Shown: positions 1-13,600 of the stretch, one piece after another | How the letters are laid out: every line of letters starts with the position of its first letter | Numbering within the stretch: position 1 is the first letter of the stretch | Notes under the pieces: generated by a model | The model's input: only the letters and a program-made list of their open reading frames with translations | Database searches by the model: none | Told to the model about the DNA's origin: nothing | Made by a program: the position numbers and the translations under genes | NCBI GenBank assembly: GCA_932521025.1 | Contig: OW051470.1 | Location: 62,001-126,000, forward strand | Length of the DNA stretch: 64,000 bases | Direction of reading: 5' to 3' | Origin: Oscheius onirici | Lineage: Eukaryota; Nematoda; Chromadorea; Rhabditida; Rhabditidae

Positions 1-1
1 G

Positions 2-154
2 GCCAGCCGTGGACCTGTTGCTGTACTGGTACTGGGACCGGCCACTGCTGGCGGTGAGGGCATAGAACGCGATTCTAGCTCCGGTGCAATCTTGAGTCCT
101 GGAAAAGTATCAGATTTAAAGTTTGACAAATCATTTGAGAAAGAAGGCAATTAG
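2..154 (+). CDS. 3' end of an unidentified gene (partial)
   Basis: An open frame enters from the left edge and runs about 50 codons to a TAG at 152-154. An AATAAA poly(A) signal follows at 165-170, which is what makes this look like a true terminal exon. The peptide is Gly/Ser/Lys-rich with no motif I recognise. The body of the gene lies outside the window, so no function can be given. Confidence 0.4.
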   Translation, partial: ASRGPVAVLVLGPATAGGEGIERDSSSGAILSPGKVSDLKFDKSFEKEGN

Positions 155-170
155 AAACGTTTTAAATAAA

Positions 171-1250
171 ACAAAACGAGAAACTTGGGAAAACATGAAG
201 TAATGAAGATTTTTGTTTCAAAAAATGCTAAAACCTAGAGGGAAAGTCAATAAATTTGGATAAAACGATATTTTCAAAAATTGGCGTTGCCAATTGCAGA
301 CCTCGCTGACGACATATGGGTGTGGTCGCAAGTTTTGGCGAACTAATCGTTTTCTTCAAATATCTCTGGATAGAAATGTAGGTTAAAAATAGAAGAAAGA
401 GTTATTTTTTGCAAAACATTAAGAGAAAACATCCAGTGAGATTATTTGACGAAATCGCCAGAAACGACCTTGGAAGTGCTAAAATTTCGAAAAGACGTGA
501 TTCTGCCAATATTTTCTTTCCAGATTTAAATCACTTATTTTTTATTTTGAAAAAGTGAATTGTGAAAGAAATGTAGAAAAAGGAAATTAGAAAATGTAAA
601 ACATTGTTGAGTTTCCGAAATGTTGGATTTGAGCAAATGGCATTCTAATAATGCCTAGGACCACTTAAAAACTGTTTTAGAATATTTTCTGTGAGTTCCT
701 CAAACAGATAAAAACATCCAATAATTATAATAGCCAAAATTAAAACATTTAGAAATTTTGGAAATTTTGCGAATCATGTTTTGTACGAGAAAAGGGGAAT
801 CAGCTGCAGAAAAAAGTCAAAAATACTCTAAAATGGTAGTCTACCATGTTCTGACCAGTTTGAAATTAAAATCTTGAAGAAAACAGAATTCAAACGATGC
901 CGAAAAGGCAAAAAAATGTGAGAGTCTGAATAATGGACCTTCGAATGGCGTCCAAGCTGTAGGTCTGCGTCTCTGACTCACTATAGCCGTCTAGGGAGAA
1001 AGGACTCTTGACCTCTGTCCATTTTTCAGTCAAAAACCTTTTTCATTTATTTATATGCTTTTTCGATTCCATTTCCTTTGTTATCATGCTGAATTTGTGT
1101 AGAAATAGAAGCTCATTGCAAATTCGGCCTAGGCAGAGATTTTTCATTCGCACGGCTGATTTTGGCCATTTTTTACTTTACTTTCTCTTTTTCTACAGAA
1201 AATTCTTCTCAAATTGCTAAAATTTTTCAATTTCAGACCCGCTATGAATG
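171..1250. other. intergenic, no gene seen
   Basis: AT-rich sequence with only short, unsupported open frames. It ends in a TTTCAG-like acceptor at about 1231-1236, just before the WDR81-like start codon, which could be a trans-splice site or the end of a 5' UTR intron. Confidence 0.5.
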
Positions 1251-4200
1251 ATGGACAATGAATTTCTGCGACATGTGGCAGAAGAATGCCGAAAATGGAT
1301 TTTTCAACAACCAAGGACATTTTCAACGCGGGAATACAGTAATTGCGGAAGAAATGTCACTTTGAAGTATTTTTCATCTACCGATTGTGCTCCTGGTTAT
1401 CAAGTATCGATTCCAAGGTAATTTAATTCCCTGCCTTCTTCACACGTTTTGTTTTAGAGAGAAAGCAACCATAGAAAATCCCGAGAATTTATCTTTTCCG
1501 GGTAAAGAAAGTGTAAACAGACCAGAAGATTTGTCGTTTTCTCAACACTGGATATCTGTAGTCCAGCGACTAGGCATTTCGTATGCATACATCGAGAAGG
1601 TAAGAGCCGTTTTACGCTTCGGATTCTCCCTGAAAATGTTCAGAATAGCTCAATTTCCATAACTTTATGTCGGCTTCGTCTTCATCCACACATCATACCC
1701 TATCTGGCCTGGATAATTACAGATAGAGAACTGATCACAGTCGTTGATTCTTTCATAAACGCGGATTTTCTTCCACTAGAGACAGTTTTGCGGTTTCATT
1801 CAAGTAACGTCGACTATGAGAGTCAGGTTGGTATTCCCTTTATGGTATCTACTGAAATTTAAAGGTGGTCAACTTGATGACTGCCCAGATCGCTGAATTG
1901 ATTGGTCAGCTTTACGGACTTGCTTTGAATGTACCATTAGAACTGCATTCTTTCTCCTGTGACGACGCTTTGTGGCTCATTTTTGATCCAATCGCTTCGA
2001 TTTTCCCGGAATCGAGGTAGCAATTCCGTAAACATTCAGCCCAGAATTTAGGGTTGACTTGGCGGCGTGTACACGACAATGGATAGCGGGAAAGAGATCC
2101 AATTACGACTACCTGATGGATTTGAACAGGGCGGCTGGACGGAGACGGGGAGAAGTTCACAACCATCCAGTATTTCCATGGGTCTGTGACTTTTCGCGGA
2201 AAGATGGGGGCTGGAGACCGTTAAACAGAACAAAGTTTCGGATGAATAAGGGAGATGATCAGTTACGGTAGGATTTATTACTGTGTTCGTTCCAAAACCA
2301 GACTGCTTCAGAGAAACTTACAGTCGAACACCTTCCCACCACGTTGCCGAACTTCTGTCCGATATCGGCTATTTGGTCTACAGAGCACGAGTAGAATCAA
2401 AAGAAAAGCTGTGTAAGCATGTCAGGAGTAAAGTAAATTTTTTTAGCTTTGTTTTTACTCAAACTTTTTAGTGGGTCCCGTTGGAATATCCTGTCAGCGT
2501 TTCCCGAATGTACATATGGACTCCAGATGAATGTATTCCAGAGTTTTACGATTCTCCAGAGATTTTCAGTAAGAACGTTTCTTTAGTTTTCAGCTAAGCA
2601 AAATGCAGAATCGGTACATCCGGACATGCCAGATCTGGAGCTTCCCTCTTTTATTAAAACGCCACAGGACTTTATAAGTTGGCACAGAGGCATGCTAGAG
2701 TCAGAAGAAGTTTCGAACAATCTCCACCAGTGGATCGGCTTGACTTTTGGATATCTTATCTCAGGAGACGAAGCCGTCCGCTCCCTCAATGTTCATTTGT
2801 CACTGGTCGAGAAATCTACTCACAGACTGAGAAGATGGGGCGTGGTACAGTTGTTCGACAAGCCTCATCCAAAGAAAGACTCTCAATTGGAAACTATAGA
2901 AGAGAAATTGTTGAGAATGGATATTTTGGACGAAAAGAAGGAGGAACTGAAGGGACAGGAGGATGACGAAGATAGTCTTCTAGGAATTTACAGAAAGCTG
3001 AGAAAGATGGTAAGGAAAATAAAAGAAAAAATAAATTTTTTTCCAGAGACACCAAGAGTACGCAGACCTGATGTCCAGCTCGATTTGGCTATTGGCCCAA
3101 ATCTTTTTGGCACCGGTGACCTACAGCACATTTAATAAGAAACTGTTGGAGAAAAACTGCCGTCAACATGGCTATCTGTTACCAATGTGAGTTCCACGAA
3201 AAATGCCAAAAACTTTGTATTTTAGACCACTTCAAGACCTGATTGAAATCTACTGTGTAAAGAAGAAGTCACTACCGCTTCCCAGAGCCTTTCCTCTTTT
3301 CCTGTTGACAGAACTCAATGTACCGTTCTCTTTAGTCTCTCATCACGACCAACTGGCCTCGTTCTACTCCCTACACATTCTGAGAAGATCCATCGTCGGT
3401 GGTAATGACTGTAAGTATTTTTTCTTCAACTTTTTGAAAGTACGCAATTCAGGTAATCGTGTACAAGCCTATTTGGCCAGAGAAGCCGATGCTTTGAAGA
3501 AATTTGTGGCCAATAGTGAAGACATGCAGTTTGTAGTGGTCCCTCTAGTTCGGAGACTTCTAGAAGATCCAGATGCTGCCGTCAATGTGGTGAGTCTACA
3601 TAGACTAGATTTTACACTTTCTTTTCTTTCTCCAGGCTCACCGTCTCATAGCCGTCGTAGCCAGAAGTGTAGATGAGCAATCCCTCAGCAACTTGGTTCC
3701 CATCCTCGTTGATCTCATTTCTGACGAGTCATCCTCCGTCAAACTGCTTGACAGACGCTTTCTGCTTCCTCTCTCGGTCATCTACGGAGCCCCCAAGTTT
3801 TTCGACGTCTTCCTGCCACCGCTGGTCGAGGCAGTTGTGAGCAAAAAATATAACAGGAGTGTCGTTGCTAAAGAATCGATTCTGTGGTTGAGCAAGCGAT
3901 ATGGTCCTGTCGTCTGTGCTCGCTATCTGTCAGCCAACTTGCTCCGCATCATGGGAGCCTGTTACGATGGAATGGTTTTGTCTGGACGGGAACAGGAGTC
4001 TACGGTAAATGTTACGGTAATTTTTTTCCGTATTACTCTCTTCCAGAACGTATTCTCCATCCCTCTCGACGGCGATACCCAATGCTTAAAAGTTCTTGAA
4101 GCTTTGACTGAAATTGCTGCCACTTACTCTGTAACCTTCATCACAACACAGTACATTCCCTTCTGTGTCGATTTGGTGGAACAGTGGCACAAACGAGCTA

Positions 4201-6235
4201 CGCCGATTCTCGAAGTCTCTCTGGTAGCTGCACTGAGACTTTTAAACCTGTCTGCCATGGCCATGAACGACCACTTGCTCATGAGCTATCTACAGGTAGA
4301 AAAATTGTTTAAAAAACCCTCAGTTTCAGGAATATATCATTGATAAGGTTCTCTCTCGAATCATTCATTCCTGTCTCCAGACCAGTAGTCAGTTCACTTG
4401 TTCCCGTCACCGACTGATCATTCTCTGTCGGGCAATTAGTGTCCTCTACGAAATTTCGATGAGAGTCGGGGCGGAAGTTGCCCGGACCCATATGAGAGCT
4501 CCATTCACTGCTCTGTTCAACTGCTTCAGTGGACTATATTTTGCCGATGAAAAGCTTCAAATTAGGGAGAAGGAAGAGCCTCCAGAGGTTTGTTTTGATC
4601 CAATTCTTTCATTTTTTTCCACTATAGTCTGTTCAAAATGTAGAGAGCATTTTTTGAATTGGCCCGCGCTTTTTCATTGACTGAGTATCCAACATTTACA
4701 TGCTGCAACGTGCTACGCAGCTAAATTCCCGCCAATTTAATTTGAAAATTGTTCTAAGAAGAAAGCGCGGGCCAATTCAAAAAATGCTCTCTACATTTTG
4801 AACAGACTATATTTAGGAATACTTCCCCGTACCTTTGTGGCTAGCCACAGCTACAGTCGACCGCTTTGTTCTTGACTGGGGCGTACCTCTTCTCACAGCT
4901 CTCTGTCCCGATCCGGCCTTCTTGGTTCCTTTCGTCACAAATTTGGGTATGTTCTTCTGAATACATTTTGAACAAAGTCATCAGCTCCGCCCATCGGCTC
5001 ACCTCGTGGCTCACCCAGCTTCATTCCGGCTCTTCAACAGCCACACTTCCAGCTCTCTCACTCTCTTCCCTCAGGCAACCGGCTCTATTCTCCAGCCGCT
5101 TTTGGCACGTCTCCATCCTCAATTGGCGGTCTGGCACCATGTGATTCTGGTTCTCTGTCAGCTCTCTGGTGTGCAAGGGTGGCTGTAGCTGCCGTCTCGT
5201 CCAACCGACCCACATACCGTCTGGATCAGCTGAACCTGTGCTCTTTTGAAGGACACACCGGTTCGATAAAGTGCATAACGGCTCTGTCCAATGAGAATTC
5301 GTACATCTCTGGATCTTCGGACAAGACTGTCAAGTGAGTTTTCTTCTGGATTATCCTGACTGTAGTTAATCCCAGACTCTGGTCCATGAAGTGTGAGCAA
5401 GAGAAGGTCGAGGCTCAGTGGTCCTATACCGGTCACTCTCGGCCAGTAGTCTCTGTCCTGGCAGTTCCAGACGGATCTATAGCCTCTGCCGATGGTTCAG
5501 TCCATGTCTGGGACCCATTCAGGGGAATCTCTCTGTTCCAACTGGATTGGCCGGAGGGACTTGTCTCTTCTCTGGCTGTAGTTGACAGGACGACTATAGC
5601 AGCGATTTCTAGTCTTCATTCTACTGTTAGGTAAATTCTTCGAGTATTCTTAAAAATTTTTCAGACTTGTTGATGTCCGTTGTGGCAACTGGACGGCAGA
5701 GTTGAAAGTAGCCAACACATCTGGTCTAACTAGAGCTGTCACAGTTCATCAGTCTAGTCATAAGATGGCCGTGGCTCTTTCCAATGGAACAGTTCTGGTC
5801 ATGGACAGTAGGACGGGGAAAGTCGGGTCTCTGAGTCATGGGAACAGTACACATCCAGTCGGGGTGAGTCTCTCAGTCTCTTTTTCTAACTCTCTCTCTC
5901 AGATCCACTGGCTGACCGACCAAGACTTCCTCGTCTGTGATTCCGACGAACCCGGTGCCATTTTCTCCACAACACCGAGAATCTCCGTGACTCGTCGTCT
6001 ACCCGACGTCGTGTCAGCCGCCTGTTTCGATGGTCAGCTCCTCACAACCCTTCAATCCAGTTCAACTCTCAGGATGTACAATGAAACCGAGCAGGTATAA
6101 AATTTGCCCCAAAAACTTACTTTCAAGGTTCTCGAAACAAAGTTGCGAGGCGACGCAACTTCAATCCTTCGTCTTCCTCTGAATAACGCCTTCCTCGTCG
6201 GCTACCAAAACGGTTCGATGTATCTCATGTGCTAG
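1251..6235 (+). CDS. WDR81-like BEACH and WD40 protein
   Basis: Multi-exon gene with introns mostly under 60 bp. The start is ATG 1251; the stop is TAG 6233-6235, with AATAAA at 6275-6280. The N-terminal part (1251-2017) resembles the divergent kinase-like region of WDR81. The BEACH domain follows from about 2052 to 3200, seen in [33 protein letters not shown] and [13 protein letters not shown] helical middle lies at about 3225-5000 and WD40 repeats at 5235-6235 ([28 protein letters not shown]). WDR81 proteins act on endosomes, restraining class III PI3-kinase activity with WDR91 and helping aggregate autophagy. The order kinase-like, BEACH, helical, WD40 is specific to WDR81 rather than to other BEACH proteins, most of which carry a PH-like domain before BEACH. 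It seems shorter than the roughly 1,940 residues of vertebrate WDR81. One intron holds a palindromic MITE. Confidence 0.85.
4623..4811. mobile_element. 189-bp palindromic MITE, TA-flanked (Tc1/mariner-like)
   Basis: Two 50-bp arms (4623-4672 and 4762-4811) are perfect inverted repeats of each other around a loop of about 90 bp. The ends read TATAGTCTGTTC and GAACAGACTATA, compatible with a TA target duplication. The element fills most of a WDR81-like intron (4589-4816) and ends five bases before the exon, so the element end and its flank contribute the 3' splice site. Perfect arms suggest recent insertion. Superfamily assignment rests only on the TA flanks. Confidence 0.8.
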
Positions 6236-7584
6236 CGGGTCCAGAAACCAAAAAAACTACTGTGATAGCCTATAAATAAATGAGATTTCTATTGAGTTTT
6301 CGCGACTTCTCTCGTGTTCTTGCTCACAGCTAACGAAGATCCTGGATAGCTTGAAATTCGGGGGTCCGAAGAGCGGCTAAATTTCATGGCCTTCTCGACT
6401 ACGATCCAATTCTCGGATCCAAACGATCTGTGTCAATTCGTGCCCCTTTGACTAATACGTACGGCCCGATTGTTGTTCATTTGCCTAGGGCACAGCGGGG
6501 TGTTCCCCCGCTGTTCCCCGTACTCTCTACTACAAATTCTCTATTCCGCACACGTAATTACGGAAAGTCCCGTCTCTTTTCCTGTAGAAAAAGAGCTTTA
6601 AGGAGACGATTAGGGCAGCTGGCCATTGCGCGGCAAAACTGCCCTTGTCGAGCCTCTTTTGGCAGGAAAGACAGCAATTTTTGGCTTAAAGAACGCGCTT
6701 TTCAGATCAAGTGCACAGTTTTTGCCTATTGATTGTTCAGAGTTTCTTTTCCATTCGTGTACCCAGACCTCCAGAATGAAACATTCCTAGTTCCCTTCAA
6801 TACAAAATGTAATCTCTGTGGCTACCATTTCCGTCCTTGGTCACCTTCTCGACCGACAAGCAGATATGACTATTTGTCATTTCTTTCACAAGCCGCAAAA
6901 TTTGAATTGGGCGCGTTCAGAGGCCACCCCGCCGATGCCATCTGTCTACGGGAGACGAACATTCCTCGCATTCTTGGGACATATGCGGCAAGCCATTGTT
7001 TCATTCGATTGGTTTTATTCTTATGAAAACTCAGTTTTCATCATCAGTTCCACTTTTAGGTCGGTTCCTGTGGAAAAACTGCAAATCCGAGTCCACGAAT
7101 TTTTGGTGACGCGAATCCTTCATAGGGACATTTTTGTATCCGTTTCTAACCTTTCACTAACCCAAAACAGGTTACCCCCTAATTCAGAGAAACTTAGCCC
7201 CACTACTTGAAAAAGTCACCGGTAATGGGGTCTTTCTCTCGTGACTGACATTCCCCGGTCAGTTCACTTCTAGTCTTTTCTTGAGGTGTGAGTTTTGACC
7301 GTCTGATCCAATTAGCCCGATCGACCTCTCAGAAGTCCGAGAACTTCCGGATTCTCGTCTGCTTATTCTCGCTATTTCGGCCAACTTTGGATCGTCTGGT
7401 ATCCCGAGTTTCTGGAGCTAAACAGTCCTTTAAATTATGTCAGTTCGACTGACTAATTGCACAATCTAAATCAGTCCAGGCGCCTGACTCTTTCTCATCC
7501 CCCAAAAATTATTAGTTTTCAAGCTTCCACGTCATTTTTCCCCGGAAAATTGCTCACTTTTTTCTTGACTCACTTCCTCCGCCC
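6236..7584. other. intergenic with poly(A) signal, no gene seen
   Basis: Holds the 3' UTR and AATAAA (6275-6280) of the WDR81-like gene. Open frames of up to 130 codons exist (about 6430-7210), but they lack plausible splice continuity and codon bias. I read this as the upstream region of the Shroom-like gene. Confidence 0.4.
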
Positions 7585-7590
7585 TATAAA
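7585..7590 (+). promoter_or_regulatory. TATA box
   Basis: TATAAA lies 35 bp upstream of the first ATG (7626) of the proposed Shroom-like gene. The spacing suits a short 5' UTR. It is a motif match only. Confidence 0.45.
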
Positions 7591-7625
7591 ACTGTCCACT
7601 TCATTTCCGACAAGCCATTTTCAGG

Positions 7626-10600
7626 ATGATCTTCCAGAAGCGGGAGCATACTTTCGTCCGGTCAAACAGCATTTACGACAATGTAAGTTGATTCGAAGAC
7701 AAAAACAAACAAACCTCTAATTACCTAGTATAACCCAATGGCGGCTGTAAACAGTCCGATGCACATGGTCCTCGGCTAATCTCCTGCGCTCGCTCGCTCT
7801 TGTGCCAACCTGACCAATACTGCCATTGGCACCTGTCGCTAATCCATATTGTTGACCCTATCTGGCCTTGTTCTGGCCTTCTAGACAAATTTATACTTGT
7901 CAAAACGTTTGCAGAAGCGAGTTTCGTAGAAAAAAGCTCGGAAAAGTGCTTTTGTAGTGTCGAATTCTCTCCGTTTTTGCTCGGAAAGTGCATAATTATG
8001 TTATGTACAGTCCAGAAAGAGAAAAGGACGGGTTTTTGGATGCCAACTTTCTAGAGTTTCGACAACAAAATGCGCGAAATAGCCAGTAAGGGATAAATTT
8101 CTCACATCCTCTGCCGGCAACAAACTGTCAGAACTTTCGAAAACGTATAATTTTCAGAGGAAAGGCCTGAACAAGAGCTTTCCCAAAGAGCAACCATTTA
8201 CCAGCGTCTGAGATTACAGTAAAGTTTCTTCTCGACCAAGTACAGATCCTTCTAAAGATACCATGTCGAGAGTACCCATCTTTTTCTTCAGACAAATTTC
8301 CGTTGGCAAAACTAATCTCCTTCCCCAGTGCCAGGTGCGACTCGAAGCCCATAAAAGGCATATATATCTCTATGCGTGGTCCTCGCGCACCGGCTGTTTA
8401 TCAGATGGCCATCGTCTCTCTCTCTCTCTCTCTCTCTCCAGCACCCCTCTTATCGGGGCAACAGGAGGGGCAACAGCGCCCGGTGACCGCAAACACATCG
8501 TCCGCATTCCTCAGGGGGCCCTATCTCTCGAGATATTCATTTCCATTTCATGATCCCACCGTTTATGGTCGCCATAAAGCGGATCGATCACATCAGAGCC
8601 TCTCTTGGTTTTCCCGCTCTATGCGACTGGCTCGGGCTTCTGTTTGTTTGTCCCAGTGGCTGGTCAGCGGAAGGGAGAGAGCCTCAGCCCTTTTCCGCGC
8701 CGGTCAGCACATTTCCTGTCAAAAGCCACCAGTTTTTTTTCGTTGCCAACGATCTTTGCTCAAAGTTTTGAAACCTGTCGCTAGATTTATCAAGATGCCA
8801 GAAGGTAAACAATTTCCAATCGGGTTCCTTTCCAAATTTGTGTGAGTGGGTGAGTCACAGCTGGCCCGCAACAACCTTTATGCCACGCTGATTAGCATAC
8901 CGCACTGGTGACTCATTCACTGGGAGAGAGAGCGCCTGCAGGCACGGAGCCCTATTTGCCAGCCGTTGATGCTTGTGAAGAGAGCTGCACGATGGTGTCA
9001 ACATTGTGTGCCTCTATTCAATTTGGTTCCAGCTGGTCGATGATCAGATCCGTGTCTTTGCAAACAGTCACTGTCTGTCTGTTTCTCAGTTCTCCCAGCC
9101 TCTCTGCCTCTTTGTTTCTCCTAATCACAATCTCTCTGACTCGCTGACTCTCAATTTCTCTGACTCTCTCACAATCAGTCATCTTTGACAGTATTCTTTG
9201 AGCAGTTGAGAATAGAGTATCCCAGTCCAATTATTAGACCCTCAGTATCTCAATCCCGTCCCTTTTTCATCATCCTTCCCTTCCTTTCTTTTCCACCAGC
9301 TGATGTTTTTTCTCGATAGTGAAAGAACGAGGACCCCTTCGGTTTCACCAACACACGCAAGCACGCAATACCCGGACCCACACCTGGCATTCCTTTGTCT
9401 CATTCTCTGTCTCAAATCCGTCGTTCCGGTTCGTTTACTCACTGTGTTTTCAGATGACGCCGCCGGTCACCGACTACGATACGGATACCCTGACCACAGC
9501 TCGGAGTAACAGAGCAGCCAGCCAACGGTACTACCATCAACTTATTGTGAGTTACTGTTCTGTCTGACACCTCCTTCTCCAATTTGGACCATTCTCTGAT
9601 TACCAATTTCCGGTGTCCCACACCGCATCTCCCGCAAACTCCTCTGTCCTTGTCACTCGGCATCAATCACCCTCCAACCTACATTTCCTAAATTTTGGCG
9701 GGAAAGTTTCGGATGACCTTTAGGTCTCGCGCGCTCTCACAGTCCCCGTCCTCACGCCTGTCGCGCTCCGTGTGGCCACTCTATCTCCCTTTCTGTACAG
9801 CCTCCGGCTACTCGAGTGTCTCTCTTTCGCGCCTCCAATTTCCGTTTTTTTTTAAACAAATTGAGGGTTCTTTTTTTCATTTTTAACAAGCTTACAGACA
9901 GAAACAGAGACAGTGACAAACTCTATCATTTTGTCAGTTACGACCAATTTCTAAATCTTACTAAACTCTCCTAAAAGAATACGTTCTGTCTCATTATACG
10001 ATCCCCGGTCGTAAACCTCTACTCCAGGCCCGAAGGCCGTAGTAAATGCCTGTCTTATCTCTCTGTTCTACAAACAGTCTCGCAACGCACAGCTGTACTC
10101 TCTTCACTCCATCTGAGACTTGCCCTCAAAGTTTGTTGTGTCCTAATTAGCCCTCTCCTCACCTATACATATGACGCGGGCGCAACCTGTTGTCGCCCCT
10201 TTTCGCTCCTTTAATTACCTAAGGCCGCCACTGGGCCCCGAGGTCGTTTCCTTTTTCTTTTCTTAGTCGAAGACTCAATTCCTAGCACAGTCTCTCCGTC
10301 TGTCGATCGATTTGTTTGTGCTTCTCTTTGTTTGGAGCGGACGGGAGCTCACACGTCGGGGAGCATTTTGGGCACAAAAATGGCTGGTCTATTAGGGGGG
10401 TTGGAGCGATAGTATATTTTTTCCAGTCCCCTATTCTCACAGACCACTGAGATGGCTCGTAAAGGGGCTTGTGAGAGTGCCGAAGAGATATAGAGACCGG
10501 CTGCCTCAGGCCAGATCTCCTATACGGGGAAAGAGTCATTTTCAAATCATTCTGACCACTAGAGGGTACCATCCTGTTCCACTTTTGGGAGAGCCTGCTT

Positions 10601-13600
10601 TTTTGATAAGAGTCGGGCAGGCAATCCTTTAGAAAAACTTCCTTCCGGCACTCTTGATTCAAACTTTTTGAGTTCTTTTTGGTAGTCTTGATTCTCTCCA
10701 TGAGTCATCATAAGAAACTTTGCATGATTCCCCCTCATCCTAGGTTCTTCCAGGAGTGAGTCATTCTTTCAGAGTCATGTCTCATTTTTCACTACTTTGA
10801 TTTGTCTCCCATTCTTTCTTAAAACTGTAGTATTGTGGTCTAATTGTTTGATCCTGTTTCTTTGCAAATTTTTGGAATTCACATTTTTTCTATACTTGTT
10901 TACTTCGTAAAAGTCCCATATCCATTTTTTATACGTCCATCTTTCGCCATCTTTTGGTCTACCCTCTCTTCCATTTTCAACAGAACGGGCTGCACTGTAA
11001 TCTGCCTCGAACCATCTCTCCGCTAAAAATCCTCCCCAGCCACAAATTTTCGTAATTCTCACATCAGAAATTCCTCAAATTCCTTCCAATCTGACTGCCC
11101 GTTTTGACTATTATTTCCACTGCCTGCTATGATTGTCCGCAATGAGTCATTGTCTCCTTTTCAGCCGTCGCGGTCTCTTGTATCCGCCGACCAGCCGGCA
11201 ATGTTGCACAGAAGTCCTTCGGGAGCCAAGAGAAGGATTAGGCAGACTAAAGAGAAAATGTGAGTTTTTTTTAAACTTTTCAGAGCACGCTTCAGTTTTA
11301 ACTCTAAAAGTAGAAAAAAGGTCACTCAAAAGAAGCCTTATTTGAACAAACAGGCAGACCAGAAAGAAATCAGGTTACTGTAGATTTCAGGACCCACTGA
11401 ATCAGTCCTTTAAATTTTAGTTGTTTTGTGAATGTTTTTTTACTTGTAGCCATATTCGGGTAAAATGCTAAAACTTTTAAAACTTGCTGAAATGGTAAAA
11501 ACAGTCCACTAAATGGTGTTGTTGGTCCCGACACGAAGTAACCCGTCAGTTAACTTTTGTTCTCGACTTTGGTAAAAAAAATGTATCTCGTCTTGAAAAT
11601 ATGACAAATTTTGAGCTTTTTCTAATTGACTTCCTCCAAAAAAAATCAATTCTTTACATCATTGGAATGTCCATAGAAGAAAAATGAAAAATGCAGTAGA
11701 CCTAGAAACATATAAAAGCATGGCCCCAGTCTCTCTTCAAAACTAACCATGAGATTGTTGTGGCACCCAGTGTCTAACCTCTCTTCCTCTCTCAACTCCA
11801 CTAATCTCAGGGCACGTCCCTCTCCATTCCTGGCTCCATCGCCATCTTCTTCGATGTCCATCTCTCCCGTCCCGGACGAGTCTTCCAGTTACAGAAGTCT
11901 CATGGATTCAGGAGCCTTACAGTCCATTCTGCCCGAAATGCCCCAAGCCCCACAGCCTGCTCCTAGGTTTTTAACCCCTTTTTTCATATTTTTTTAACTG
12001 GAGTGTTTTCAGGATGCATTCGACGCTTTCGGCCTCGACGAGTGCACTGGACGCTACCCATACAGCTGTTCCGGCTCATTCGAAGCCGACTGTTGAGGTG
12101 AGTCAAGAGAGCTGAACTGGTCTTTCCGGGACGGTAACTCAAAAGAGAGACAATTATGAATCAGTATAGGGGACGTGAGAATCTGGTAAATCGTGACGGG
12201 ACCCGTAGTTTTAATCGACTGGGACTTCTGTTTAAACTACACAGCTTTTCCGGCTCCCGGTAGGCTGACTGTGTGTCTCCTCAAAGAAATGACATTTATG
12301 GGGCAGCTGTAAAGCACATAAGCCGACAAGGGGGACGAGAAAAGAGATAGCGCACTTGCGTCTCTTGTCACATTCGTGGACTCGTTCGTCTCTCTCTCTC
12401 TCTTCTCCCAAAACCCATCTTCCATTGGAAAATGGCTACACTGTCACAGTCAAGGATGCATTATTTTCGTTATGAGGTTGGTGATTGGGGATTGTGAGTG
12501 GTAGAGGTGGAGAGAGGCAGAGGCAGAGAAACAGAGAGTCAGAGATTCAGAGAGACTGATAGTCTAGAAGAGTTATGAACCGATTCAGACCCCAGTTTTC
12601 AAGAAAAGATGGCTGAAGGTTGCGCCGAGTAATGTTTGCCTTGCCTTCTTTGTCAGCAAACCTCGCCGGGGTCTTGATTCCGCGACTTTTTCAAAGTCGA
12701 CCTCGTGCCCTTTGCCGTCTTATCATTGCTCAAAAACCGTCGCGTCATTTCAGAAGATAGGCTTCTCCGAATCAATACCCAATCTTCAGGTTCATCCGAT
12801 GCCGGTAGATGAGCCGAAACAGAGAGAGAAACCACCTGTTCCGCTGAAACCAAAAGGACTTTTGGTGGATCATATGAACAGATCGACCAGTCTTACTTCA
12901 TTAGCCTCTCCTAATGGAATGAACACTACAACTTCGGTCTTTTTGAGCAATTTGGTCGCGTCGCCATCTCTCCTGTCACTTCAGCAGGCCTACAAGAACC
13001 CGGACCTCGGAAGTCAGGAGCTCAGAAGCTTGGAGGATCGCAGAATTGAGGTAACAGTAGTCCCCGATCTAAGAAATTACTCCTTTTCAGAGCATTTCCG
13101 CCGTGTCACATCGTCTTTCAAATTTCGAAGAGAAGCGACTCTCCATCGAAGAACAAGCAGCACAGAATGAGCGTCTAGGAATCGCCATTCTGGACGCTGT
13201 TCAGTTAAACGATCCCCTTCTGGCTAGCCGCATTCGCCGTCACCTGGAAAACAGCTGGGATCTTCTGAGACTGGAGACTAAGCTTCGCTGCCAAATGGAC
13301 AAGTTGGTCGAGTGTCTGAAGACTGGAGCTGGAGACAAGGTGGGAACATTTGCTTTTGTTACTCACAAGACTGGCTCAAAAGTTAGGGAACAATGGCTTC
13401 CCTCTCGACGAGATACACTGAAATGGCTTGGTTGTAGACCGTACCATAATACAAGCCAACTGATGCAGATTTCCTGATTCAAAAAAGTCACTGAGCACAG
13501 CATATTTTTGACTAGGTCCCATGCCGAAGAGAAAATAGCTGCTTCTCTTCTTGCTATCTATAACCCAAACTTTTAGAGCGAGGTCCACTTTGAAGAATCG

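Noticed and set aside
6430-7210. Several overlapping open frames after the WDR81-like gene
   Set aside because: They lie beyond a clear stop and poly(A) signal, and none shows homology or plausible splicing.
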